A stretch of DNA of 14,116 nucleotides from a bacterium (GCA_029210545.1 JARGFV010000066.1:1-14116), one strand, 5' to 3'. Numbered from the stretch's first letter, positions 1 through 6,846 are shown. The notes: generated by a model not told the origin, from the letters alone. Made by a program: numbers and translations.

Positions 1-86
1 CAGTCATTGTAAGGAAAGGGAAAACGACGCTTTTCCCTTTCCGTGGAGCGAAAAGTCCCGGATTGGACTTTTTGCGAGTCCATCAG
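1..86 (-). mobile_element. Left-end fragment of the multi-hairpin MITE-like element, cut by the window edge
   Basis: Read on the minus strand, this starts with the terminal repeat core (TGATGGACTCGCAAAAAGTC, 67-86). A hairpin follows with arms at 48-58 and 65-75 around loop CGGATT (59-64), with one mismatch. Next is a perfect 12-bp hairpin, arms 13-24 and 31-42, loop CGACGC at 25-30. The order matches the beginning of the complete copy at 6513-6836. The rest of the element would lie left of base 1. It ends about 20 bases before the likely xseA ribosome binding site and contains an in-frame TTG (63) that could be mistaken for the xseA start. Family membership is seen directly from the match; mobility is inferred. 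Confidence 0.75.
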
Positions 87-119
87 GTTCGGGAAGCAAA
101 GTCTGAAGGAGCCGCCGCT

Positions 120-1382
120 GTGGATCGTTCGACACCCCTCACCGTCACCGAACTGACACGCCATATCAAGGGCGCCCTGGAAGCAGCCTTCCCGCCCCTC
201 TGGGTCGAAGGGGAGATCTCCGATTTCAATGCCGCTTCCAGCGGGCATCTCTATTTTACCCTCAAGGATGAAAACACCCAGATCCGGGCGGTGATGTTCC
301 GGCGGGATGCCGGGCGCCTGCCGTTCCTCCCGGCAGGCGGGATGCACGTGCTTCTTTTAGCGCGCCTGACCGTTTACGAGGCCCGGGGCAACTACCAGAT
401 CATCGTTGAGGACATCGAGCCCCGGGGGGTCGGAGCCATCCGGCAGGCGTTGGAGCAGCTGCGCCAGGCCCTCGATGCCGAGGGGCTTTTCCATCCGGAC
501 CGCAAGCGGCCCCTGCCCACTTACCCGGCCTGCATCGGTGTCGTCACGTCCCCCACGGGCGCCGCCATTCAGGATATCCTGAAAGTGATCAGGAATATGG
601 ATGCGCCGGTAAGGGTCCTTCTTGCGCCGGCTCTCGTGCAGGGCCGGGATGCCCCCGAATCCCTGGTCCAGGCTCTTGCCGACCTTTCGGCATCTGATGA
701 GGAAATCGATGTGATCATCATCGGCCGGGGTGGAGGCTCCTACGAGGACCTGCTGGCCTTTTCCGACGAGCGGGTGGTCAGGGCAGTGGCCGATTGTCCG
801 ATTCGGGTCGTTTCGGCCGTGGGACACGAGACCGACGTGGCTTTGACAGATCTGGCCGCGGACGCCCGGGCAGCCACGCCCTCTGCCGCCGCCGAACTGG
901 TCACCCAGGGCAGGGATGATCTTCTCGCGGGCCTGGAGTATTACAGGAGCAGGCTTTCCTCGGCAGCCCGCCTCGCGGTGGGCGAGGCCAGGGAACAGCT
1001 CGCCGCCGTCGGGTCCAGGCTCGTCCATCCGCGCCACATCCTTGACCAGGGGCGCATGCGCCTCGACGACCTGTCGTTCCGCCTCGTCAGCCACACCCGG
1101 TCCCGCCTGGCGGAAAGCCGCTCGGACCTGAAACACCTGGCCGGGCTTTTAAACTCCCTCGGCCCCCAGGCAGTTTTAGACCGCGGATATTCTGTTGTCA
1201 GCAAAAAGGATGGTAGTATCGTGAGGGGGCCGGACCAGGTTGAAGTGGGCGAGGGACTGGATGTGCGTGTTGCGGCGGGGAGGATAAAGGTGAAAGTGGA
1301 AGCCCTTCGACCACGCCTCCGGCGTGGCTCGGGACAGGCGGGGACGCAGGGACGTGGGGAAAAGGTTCCACCCGAAACCTGA
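120..1382 (+). CDS. xseA: Exodeoxyribonuclease VII large subunit
   Basis: Large subunit of exonuclease VII, which with several XseB small subunits degrades single-stranded DNA into oligonucleotides in the cytoplasm. The N-terminal OB-fold is clear (LTVTELTRHIKGALE, then WVEGEISDF near residues 28-36), followed by the catalytic domain (IGVVTSPTGAAIQDIL, IIIGRGGGSYEDLLAFSDE, VSAVGHETDVALTDLAAD) and a long helical region ending in LDRGYSVV. I chose GTG at 120 because GAAGGAG (105-111) precedes it at 8-base spacing and the family normally begins there. An upstream in-frame TTG at 63 lies in a repeat. At 420 residues the length is usual, but the last ~23 residues (from 1311, PRLRRGSGQAG...) look non-native. 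They are encoded by a 7-bp hairpin (1311-1327) and a repeat-like tract, and the stop codon lies in a heptamer array. No xseB follows. Confidence 0.95.
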   Translation: MDRSTPLTVTELTRHIKGALEAAFPPLWVEGEISDFNAASSGHLYFTLKDENTQIRAVMFRRDAGRLPFLPAGGMHVLLLARLTVYEARGNYQIIVEDIEPRGVGAIRQALEQLRQALDAEGLFHPDRKRPLPTYPACIGVVTSPTGAAIQDILKVIRNMDAPVRVLLAPALVQGRDAPESLVQALADLSASDEEIDVIIIGRGGGSYEDLLAFSDERVVRAVADCPIRVVSAVGHETDVALTDLAADARAATPSAAAELVTQGRDDLLAGLEYYRSRLSSAARLAVGEAREQLAAVGSRLVHPRHILDQGRMRLDDLSFRLVSHTRSRLAESRSDLKHLAGLLNSLGPQAVLDRGYSVVSKKDGSIVRGPDQVEVGEGLDVRVAAGRIKVKVEALRPRLRRGSGQAGTQGRGEKVPPET

Positions 1383-1414
1383 AACTCGAACCCTGAACCC
1401 TGAACTCCAACCGG
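1373..1414. repeat. Degenerate heptanucleotide array 1
   Basis: Six consecutive 7-base units: CGAAACC, TGAAACT, CGAACCC, TGAACCC, TGAACTC, CAACCGG. The second unit begins with the xseA stop codon TGA (1380-1382), so the array straddles the gene end. The block before it (about 1353-1379) resembles the block before array 2 (about 2045-2070). Confidence 0.75.
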
Positions 1415-1447
1415 GGATTGGAATCATTAAAAGGCTCGGGCCCGTTA

Positions 1448-1476
1448 TTGCCCGCAAACCGTTAAAAGGATAAAAT
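1448..1476 (+). promoter_or_regulatory. Possible sigma-70-type promoter for the 69-residue gene
   Basis: TTGCCC (1448-1453) and TAAAAT (1471-1476) are separated by 17 bases and lie 24 bases before the start at 1501. The -35 match is only 4 of 6, so this is a weak prediction. Confidence 0.35.
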
Positions 1477-1500
1477 AGTCAATAGTTTCGGAGGTTTTTA

Positions 1501-1710
1501 ATGATCAGGGACTTTGACGCGAAAAGTAAATTCGATGACGATCTGGCCCGCAGGGAGGGCCGGCTGGATCACAGCCAGGCACTGGATATTTTCACCCGCC
1601 TGTGGGAGGAGGGGCGTGAACTGCGGGTTCTTCCCCCCGCCGATCCCATGGAAGGGATCGAGACCGATATCGCTGTCGCACGGATCCTGAATTCATGTTC
1701 CAGGAATTAA
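1501..1710 (+). CDS. Small hypothetical protein upstream of a nucleotidyltransferase remnant
   Basis: A 69-residue soluble, charged protein beginning MIRDFDAKSKFDDDLARREG, with no signal peptide or membrane segment. ATG 1501 is preceded by GGAGG (about 1490-1494) at good spacing, so it looks translated. I do not recognise a domain. Its 3' end overlaps by 16 bases the start of a nucleotidyltransferase-like reading frame, the tight coupling often seen for two-gene modules such as toxin-antitoxin or MNT-type pairs. That makes a partner role for this protein an inference only, and the partner here is broken. Confidence 0.6.
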   Translation: MIRDFDAKSKFDDDLARREGRLDHSQALDIFTRLWEEGRELRVLPPADPMEGIETDIAVARILNSCSRN

Positions 1711-2022
1711 TCGCCAGCATCGCCGCTTCCCTGAACGTAAGGAAGATCCCCTACATGATTATCGGCGGCCAGGCGGTCCTTTTATACGGGGAACCCCGCC
1801 TGACAAGAGACATCGACGTGACCTTGGGCGCGGGTGTCTCATGGCTCCCTGATCTTTGCCGGGAGACCGCGGGACCTGGAAGACGTTAGATCCGTGCTGC
1901 TACGCAACCGTGATGTTGACACGGCATACATCCGCCGTTGGTTGGGGGAGTTCGACGCGTCCATGGAGAGTGGGCGGTTTACCCGGGTGTTCGAAGAGGT
2001 CCTGGCGGAAACAGAGAAGTAG
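1695..2022 (+). pseudogene. Nucleotidyltransferase (DUF6036/MNT-like) with internal deletion and frameshift
   Basis: The N-terminal part (from ATG 1695) reads MFQELIASIAASLNVRKIPY followed by MIIGGQAVLLYGEPRLTRDI and DVTLG. This is the start of a minimal nucleotidyltransferase fold with the GGxA motif and the first metal-binding DxD (DID). After about residue 46 the frame runs into unrelated residues and stops at 1889. A second frame (1834-2022) resumes the same family's C-terminal end, LIFAGRPRDLEDVRSVLLRN then DVDTAYIRRWLGEFDAS. Intact relatives, from memory, are roughly 80-100 residues longer between these two parts. The reading is therefore one gene that lost its middle near 1830-1850 and shifted frame. 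The missing segment would carry the third catalytic acidic residue, so neither fragment should be an active enzyme. The exact family name is from memory. Confidence 0.75.
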
Positions 2023-2063
2023 AGTGCTCCCCTCGACCGGGCGACGCGGGGGAAGGTCTCACC

Positions 2064-2098
2064 TGAAACCATAAACCATAAACCATAAACTCCAGCCG
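2064..2098. repeat. Degenerate heptanucleotide array 2
   Basis: Units TGAAACC, ATAAACC, ATAAACC, ATAAACT, CCAGCCG in strict 7-base register, 42 bases after the end of the broken nucleotidyltransferase gene. This is the cleanest array in the window, with ATAAACC repeated exactly. Confidence 0.75.
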
Positions 2099-2107
2099 CA
2101 GGCTGGC

Positions 2108-2147
2108 GTCATTGCGAATAACGGCCTCGGCGTGATGAGGCAATCCC
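2108..2147. repeat. REP-like palindromic repeat, degenerate
   Basis: GTCATTGCGA (2108-2117) and GAGGCAATCCC (2137-2147) are the two ends of an interspersed palindrome (GTCATTGCGA...GCAATC) found between genes in many bacterial genomes. The middle is diverged. Assignment is by resemblance. Confidence 0.5.
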
Positions 2148-2176
2148 GGGAATCAAAAGCTTTAATGCCAAAATCA

Positions 2177-2205
2177 AAAGCCCGGAGCTCAACGCTCCGG
2201 GCTTT
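2177..2205. terminator. Strong hairpin, possible bidirectional terminator
   Basis: Perfect 12-bp stem AAAGCCCGGAGC / GCTCCGGGCTTT with loop TCAAC (2189-2193). It lies between the converging 1501-2022 region and groEL. T tracts are short on both strands (GGGCTTTC on +, GGGCTTTTGATTTT on -), so it may be a back-up terminator for either side. Confidence 0.6.
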
Positions 2206-2209
2206 CTTG

Positions 2210-2237
2210 GAACTTTCCACTTTCTACTTTGAACTAA
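2210..2237. repeat. Degenerate heptanucleotide array 3
   Basis: Units GAACTTT, CCACTTT, CTACTTT, GAACTAA, lying between the two hairpins downstream of groEL. Its last bases touch the groEL terminator stem. Confidence 0.6.
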
Positions 2238-2268
2238 AAATAGTGGGGCTTCGAGCCCAACTATTTTT
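2236..2268 (-). terminator. Intrinsic terminator of groES-groEL
   Basis: It begins at the base after the groEL stop codon. The 14-bp stem (arms 2236-2250 and 2254-2268) has a single G/A mismatch (2245/2259) and a 3-base loop TCG, and on the minus strand it ends in TTTTT. Symmetric A and T tracts mean it could also stop transcription arriving on +. Confidence 0.85.
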
Positions 2269-3927
<1,659 letters not shown>

Positions 3928-3942
3928 CTATTGTTTGTGGGA

Positions 3943-4233
3943 TTATTTCTCGATAACGCCGAGAACGTCATCTTCCCTCATGATGAGGTAGTCTTCGTCA
4001 TCGATCTTCACATCAGTTCCGGCGTACTTGCCGAAAAGGATCTTGTTCCCGACCTTGAGGTCCAGAGCCCTCTGGGTGCCGTCCTCCAGGATGCGGCCCT
4101 TGCCAACGGCAACAACCTTGCCCTCCTGGGGCTTTTCTTTAGCGGTGTCGGGGATAATGATGCCACCCTTTGTCTTCGCCGTCTCCTCAATCCTTTTGAC
4201 GAGAATACGGTCCTGAAGCGGTCTGATCTTCAT
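3943..4233 (-). CDS. groES: Co-chaperonin GroES (10 kDa)
   Basis: Heptameric lid of the GroEL chamber. The 96-residue product [20 protein letters not shown]... contains the mobile loop ([20 protein letters not shown]) and the conserved [10 protein letters not shown] and VLFGKYAG-like ([14 protein letters not shown]) strands, ending [12 protein letters not shown] start at ATG 4233, preceded by AGGAGGA at about 7 bases. The open frame continues upstream through the leader but those residues are not GroES-like. First gene of the groES-groEL operon. Confidence 0.97.
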   Translation of the reverse strand: MKIRPLQDRILVKRIEETAKTKGGIIIPDTAKEKPQEGKVVAVGKGRILEDGTQRALDLKVGNKILFGKYAGTDVKIDDEDYLIMREDDVLGVIEK

Positions 4234-4351
4234 CTTCTGGTCCTCCTCTAGGTTCTGGATTGTTCCTCTTGTTGTCTGTCCAGGCACCGTCCCGTACCGG
4301 GACAGTATCCTGAAAGCCTGATAACCGTGTCTGTTGTTCCGGTTTTCCGAA

Positions 4352-4378
4352 TTAGCACTCTCACATTGTGAGTGCCAG
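4352..4378 (-). promoter_or_regulatory. CIRCE operator (HrcA binding site)
   Basis: On + the site reads TTAGCACTC (4352-4360), 9 bases, GAGTGCCAG (4370-4378); on the transcribed minus strand CTGGCACTC-N9-GAGTGCTAA. The consensus is TTAGCACTC-N9-GAGTGCTAA, so one arm is perfect and the other has two changes. It starts a few bases after the predicted transcription start. This predicts heat-inducible repression by HrcA (not encoded in the window). Confidence 0.93.
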
Positions 4379-4387
4379 TAGAGGGGC

Positions 4388-4415
4388 AATATAACCCTCC
4401 TCGATTAAAAATCAA
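4388..4415 (-). promoter_or_regulatory. groES-groEL sigma-70-type promoter
   Basis: On the minus strand -35 TTGATT (4415-4410), a 16-base spacer and -10 TATATT (4393-4388). The predicted start is near 4381, just before CIRCE, giving a leader of about 147 bases. The leader contains a short hairpin (GTCCCG/CGGGAC, about 4289-4303). Confidence 0.75.
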
Positions 4416-4432
4416 GGGGCGGTCATAGATAA

Positions 4433-4467
4433 CCTCGCAAAAAGTCTCTTCGAGCCAATTTGCGAGG
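4433..4467. repeat. Decayed piece of the hairpin element
   Basis: CCTCGCAAA (4433-4441) pairs with TTTGCGAGG (4459-4467), a 9-bp stem, and contains the element core TCGCAAAAAGTC (4435-4446). The other half of the usual unit is missing or diverged. Confidence 0.45.
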
Positions 4468-4506
4468 CGGGGGATGAAAATTCTTCGGGTTCCTCCTATT
4501 CCCGCC

Positions 4507-4535
4507 TTGTCAACAGGTTGTTGCTCCCATAGAAT
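4507..4535 (+). promoter_or_regulatory. Predicted promoter for the DUF502/PAP2-like pair
   Basis: TTGTCA (4507-4512), a 17-base spacer and TAGAAT (4530-4535), each 5 of 6 to the sigma-70 consensus. It lies 92 bases before the chosen start, so the hairpin at 4563-4590 would be in the leader. Confidence 0.6.
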
Positions 4536-4562
4536 AGAGTCTCTTCCGGCAGTCATGACGCC

Positions 4563-4590
4563 GCAAAAAGTCCAGTCCGGGACTTTTTGC
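4563..4590. repeat. Solo hairpin unit of the element in the DUF502 leader
   Basis: GCAAAAAGTCC (4563-4573), loop AGTCCG, GGACTTTTTGC (4580-4590): a perfect 11-bp stem with a 6-base loop, nearly identical to the unit at 8227-8258. The outer terminal part (AGTCCATC) is absent. Confidence 0.75.
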
Positions 4591-4626
4591 TCGACACGGT
4601 TCACCATCAGACACGGGGAGAGATTC

Positions 4627-5346
4627 GTGCACACCCTGAGAACGGCCATCAAAAAATACATGCTGACGGGGCTTCTCGTCCTGGTCCCCCTCACTCTGAC
4701 GTGGTGGGTTCTCCTGTCCCTCTTCCACTGGACCGACCGTACTCTCAGGCTTATCCCCCCGATGTACCGTCCGGAGGCCCTTATCGGGTTCCCCATCCCC
4801 GGCCTCGGGCTTATCCTCACGGTGGCAATCATCTTCGTCATCGGGGCCCTGGTGGCCAACGTGGCCGGACGGAAGCTGATCTCCACCGGTGAGAAGATCC
4901 TGGAAAAGATCCCCCTTTTACGGTGGTTCTACTTTTCCACCAAGCAGATCATGGAGGCCGTGTTCGTCAAGGGACAGGACAGCTTCAGAAGGGCCATCCT
5001 CCTTGAGTATCCCAGGAAGGGGATCTACAGCATCGGCTTCATCACCGGTGAAGCCAGGGGAGAGATCAAGGACAGAATCCCGGGCAGGTCCATGACGATC
5101 TTCGTCCCCACGACGCCCAATCCCACCTCGGGATACCTTGTGGTTGTTCCCGAAAATGAATTGATCCCCCTCAACTGGAGCGTTGACGAGGCGTTCAGGA
5201 TGATCATCTCGGCGGGGGTGGTGATGCCGGGTGACGTGAGCAACTTCGGCGAGGTCACCCACTTGGGGCCCAAACCTGCTTCCCAAAGCGGCGATGGCCG
5301 GCCCGGGGATGCTCAAAGCGATCCGGAAGGAGAACTCGAGGGGTGA
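4627..5346 (+). CDS. DUF502 family inner-membrane protein
   Basis: A 239-residue protein of the DUF502 family, an integral membrane family of unknown function. The first hydrophobic segment is YMLTGLLVLVPLTLTWWVLL (about residues 11-30) and a second is GLGLILTVAIIFVIGALVAN (about 59-78). Then come the family hallmarks IPLLRWFYFSTKQIMEAVF, ILLEYPRKGIYSIGFITGE, FVPTTPNPTSGYLVVVPENE and a final amphipathic EAFRMIISAGVVMPG. The C-terminal tail after GEVTHLG is polar and variable. GTG 4627 is used because GGGGAG lies 6 bases before it and family homology begins there. An open frame extends upstream but runs through the repeat hairpin at 4563-4590. Its stop overlaps the start of the next gene (GTGA), so the two are probably co-translated. 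Confidence 0.93.
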   Translation: MHTLRTAIKKYMLTGLLVLVPLTLTWWVLLSLFHWTDRTLRLIPPMYRPEALIGFPIPGLGLILTVAIIFVIGALVANVAGRKLISTGEKILEKIPLLRWFYFSTKQIMEAVFVKGQDSFRRAILLEYPRKGIYSIGFITGEARGEIKDRIPGRSMTIFVPTTPNPTSGYLVVVPENELIPLNWSVDEAFRMIISAGVVMPGDVSNFGEVTHLGPKPASQSGDGRPGDAQSDPEGELEG

Positions 5347-6209
5347 AAGCCTGGGGCACCATGGCGGCAATGTGCGCCCTGCTGCTTGTGTCTGCCGGCC
5401 CGGTGGAGGGGCAGGACCAGGGCGCCGCCGGTTCCGAAAGACAGCTGAGGGTCATCCGTCCCGACGAACCGGTTCCGATCCTGGACCCGGCGTTCGAGAT
5501 GATCATGGAGAAGGTTGACAAGGACCTGAAATACGTCCTTTCCTCACCTGTAAGGGTCACCCCAAGGAATACCGCCCTGACAGGTCTGACCGTTCTGACG
5601 ACCCTGTTCCTCCTCAACCATGACGAGGATTACGCTGCCGACATCATCGATACGCGGGACGATCGCAACGACAAGATGTACGAAAGGTTCAGAGTCCTGA
5701 GCAGGCACGTCCCGGAAACCACGGCAGGGCTTTACCTCCTGGGCTACTTCCTTGACGACAAGGAACTGAAATCCAGGTCCCTGGCCGGTTTTGAAGCCCT
5801 TGCCATCACCGCCCTCATCAGCGCCAGTTCAGGATTTATCGTTGGCCACGAGGGACCCGGCGACAGCCCGACGGCCGACCAGTTCGATCCGTTCAACCGC
5901 TACCACTCCATGCCGGACATAAGCTCTTCCCTGGTGTTTTCCGTTGCCAGCGTTTTTGCCTACGAGGCGCCATGGCACCAGGCGCTCTTTTACTACGCCC
6001 TCGCCGCCGGGACCGCCGTAAGCCGCGTCTATCATGAAGACGCCTGGCCTTCGGACGTTTTCCTGGGCTCTGTCATCGGGACGGCCATCGGCAGGACCAT
6101 CGCCGGCAGATCGAGGAGGAACGGGAGGGAGCCGGATTTCACGCTCATTCCGGTGCTGGAACATCACGGCAGAGCGGCGGCCGGGATCAAAGTCGAATGG
6201 AAGTTGTGA
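5343..6209 (+). CDS. PAP2-superfamily-like membrane protein lacking the catalytic residues
   Basis: A 288-residue protein with an N-terminal signal segment (CALLLVSAGPVEGQ) and several hydrophobic helices, ending in a PAP2 (phosphatidic acid phosphatase) layout. PAP2 enzymes need KX6RP, PSGH and SRX5HX3D. Here the third motif is SRVYHEDAWPSD (227-238), with Ala234 where the nucleophile-activated His should be. The PSGH position reads PDIS (191-194), with Ser for His. The first region reads GHEGP (168-172) instead of the usual GRxRP. The surrounding residues (DVFLGSVIGTAIGR, FSVASVFAYE) are well kept, so the fold looks intact while phosphatase chemistry should be lost. GTG 5343 overlaps the DUF502 stop, with AAGGAG at 5327-5332. 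It may be a structural or lipid-binding pseudoenzyme. The stop codon abuts a heptamer array, and a terminator follows at 6307. Confidence 0.8.
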   Translation: MKAWGTMAAMCALLLVSAGPVEGQDQGAAGSERQLRVIRPDEPVPILDPAFEMIMEKVDKDLKYVLSSPVRVTPRNTALTGLTVLTTLFLLNHDEDYAADIIDTRDDRNDKMYERFRVLSRHVPETTAGLYLLGYFLDDKELKSRSLAGFEALAITALISASSGFIVGHEGPGDSPTADQFDPFNRYHSMPDISSSLVFSVASVFAYEAPWHQALFYYALAAGTAVSRVYHEDAWPSDVFLGSVIGTAIGRTIAGRSRRNGREPDFTLIPVLEHHGRAAAGIKVEWKL

Positions 6210-6242
6210 TCTCAGATCTCACATCTCAGATCTCAGAATGAT
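6208..6242. repeat. Degenerate heptanucleotide array 4
   Basis: Units GATCTCA, GATCTCA, CATCTCA, GATCTCA, GAATGAT in 7-base register. It starts on the second base of the PAP2-like gene's stop codon (6207-6209). This opens the 658-base gene-free stretch 6210-6867, which holds arrays 4 to 6, a terminator, two common interspersed repeats and the complete hairpin element. Confidence 0.8.
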
Positions 6243-6306
6243 CCAAGATCCATCCGTCTGTGCTTTCAGCTACGACGCGACAAGAAATCCAAGATCCAGG
6301 AAATTG

Positions 6307-6327
6307 CCGGGCGATGCCCGGTTTTTT
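6307..6327 (+). terminator. Intrinsic terminator after the PAP2-like gene
   Basis: CCGGGC-GAT-GCCCGG (6307-6321) followed by six T (6322-6327). Compact GC stem with a proper T tract, 98 bases after the stop codon. Confidence 0.8.
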
Positions 6328-6330
6328 GTT

Positions 6331-6393
6331 CAGCTATCAACTTCATGCTCTCAGGTTTAGCTTAAAGCTTTCAGCTGATAGCTGTCAGCTGTA
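6331..6393. repeat. Degenerate heptanucleotide array 5
   Basis: The best part is AGCTTAA, AGCTTTC, AGCTGAT, AGCTGTC, AGCTGTA (6359-6393). Weaker units upstream (CAGCTAT, CAACTTC, ATGCTCT) are one base out of register. It begins a few bases after the terminator T tract. Confidence 0.7.
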
Positions 6394-6425
6394 CTTCCCG
6401 AGATTTCTTCATTTGGGGAAAGCCT

Positions 6426-6468
6426 TCCCCCTCACCCCGGCCCTATCCCTCGGAGGGGAAAGGGAGAG
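6426..6468. repeat. Interspersed repeat of the CCCTCACCCCGGCCCT type
   Basis: Pyrimidine-rich half (CCCTCACCCCGGCCCTATCC) followed by CGGAGGGGAAAGGGAG, forming an imperfect hairpin. Closely similar interspersed palindromes occur between genes in many proteobacterial genomes, so I read it as a generic repeat. Confidence 0.5.
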
Positions 6469-6479
6469 TAATGAAACTG

Positions 6480-6503
6480 ACTGTTTAAGCGGTTCGCAAT
6501 GAC
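6480..6503 (-). repeat. REP-like repeat remnant, reverse orientation
   Basis: TTCGCAATGAC (6493-6503) is the reverse of the GTCATTGCGAA end seen at 2108. Only one arm is recognisable. Confidence 0.35.
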
Positions 6504-6504
6504 A

Positions 6505-6844
6505 AACGGTTGATAGGGTCGCAAAAAGTCCAAGCGGAACTTTTCCTGGCTCATTGATGTCCTGGGGAAAGGGAAAAGCGTGGTTTTCCCTTTCCTCACG
6601 GTGACTGCTGATAATCACCAAAGTCTGTGCGAGACTTTGGCTCAACGGGAACCGAAAAGCGTGGTTTTCGGTTCCCTCACGGATCGAACACACAGCCATT
6701 GGCACTCGATCCGGGCGCCCTCCCCGGGCGCGGCTGCTTTCATCGGTCATCGATCCGGGCGCCCTTCCCAGGCGCGGCTTTTCATTGATTTGGGCGCCCC
6801 ACGCGGGGCGCGTTGATGACTTTTTGCGAAGTCATCAACGGTTG
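6505..6844 (+). mobile_element. Complete MITE-like multi-hairpin element with flanking direct repeats
   Basis: The element body is 6513-6836, flanked by AACGGTTG at 6505-6512 and 6837-6844. The ends are inverted repeats sharing TCGCAAAAAGTC (left 6519-6530; right inverse 6819-6830 with one mismatch). Internal hairpins in order: 6566-6595 (12-bp stem, loop GCGTGG); 6618-6640 (CCAAAGTCT, loop GTGCG); 6647-6676 (12-bp stem, loop GCGTGG); 6715-6731 (GCGCCC/GGGCGC); 6759-6775 (GCGCC/GGCGC); 6794-6811 (GCGCCCC/GGGGCGC); 6811-6840 (12-bp stem, loop TTTGCG). No believable protein is encoded. Order and spacers are repeated in the minus-strand copy at 13889-14116. What is seen is structure and duplication; transposition by an enzyme supplied elsewhere is inferred from termini plus direct repeats. 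Confidence 0.8.
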
Positions 6845-6846
6845 GG

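Noticed and set aside
357-1136. 259-residue open frame antisense to xseA
   Set aside because: Shadow of a well-recognised gene with third-position GC bias; no recognisable motif.
1430-1460. Terminator after xseA (CGGGC...GCCCG)
   Set aside because: Only 5 base pairs with no T tract; too weak to call.
4034-4233. Antisense small frames over groES
   Set aside because: Arginine/serine-rich shadow translations with no start signal.
4474-4626. Upstream extension of the DUF502 reading frame
   Set aside because: It runs through the repeat hairpin and the predicted promoter, is not membrane-protein-like, and GTG 4627 has a good ribosome binding site where family homology begins.
6409-6816. Open frames of 78-113 residues on both strands in the repeat region
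   Set aside because: They translate the interspersed repeats and the hairpin element; residues follow the palindromes, and no ribosome binding site or family is seen.
6505-6844. CRISPR array or integron attC interpretation of the hairpin series
   Set aside because: Units differ in sequence and spacing with no identical repeats or uniform spacers, no cas or integrase genes nearby, and no attC R-box (GTTRRRY) pairs bounding cassettes.
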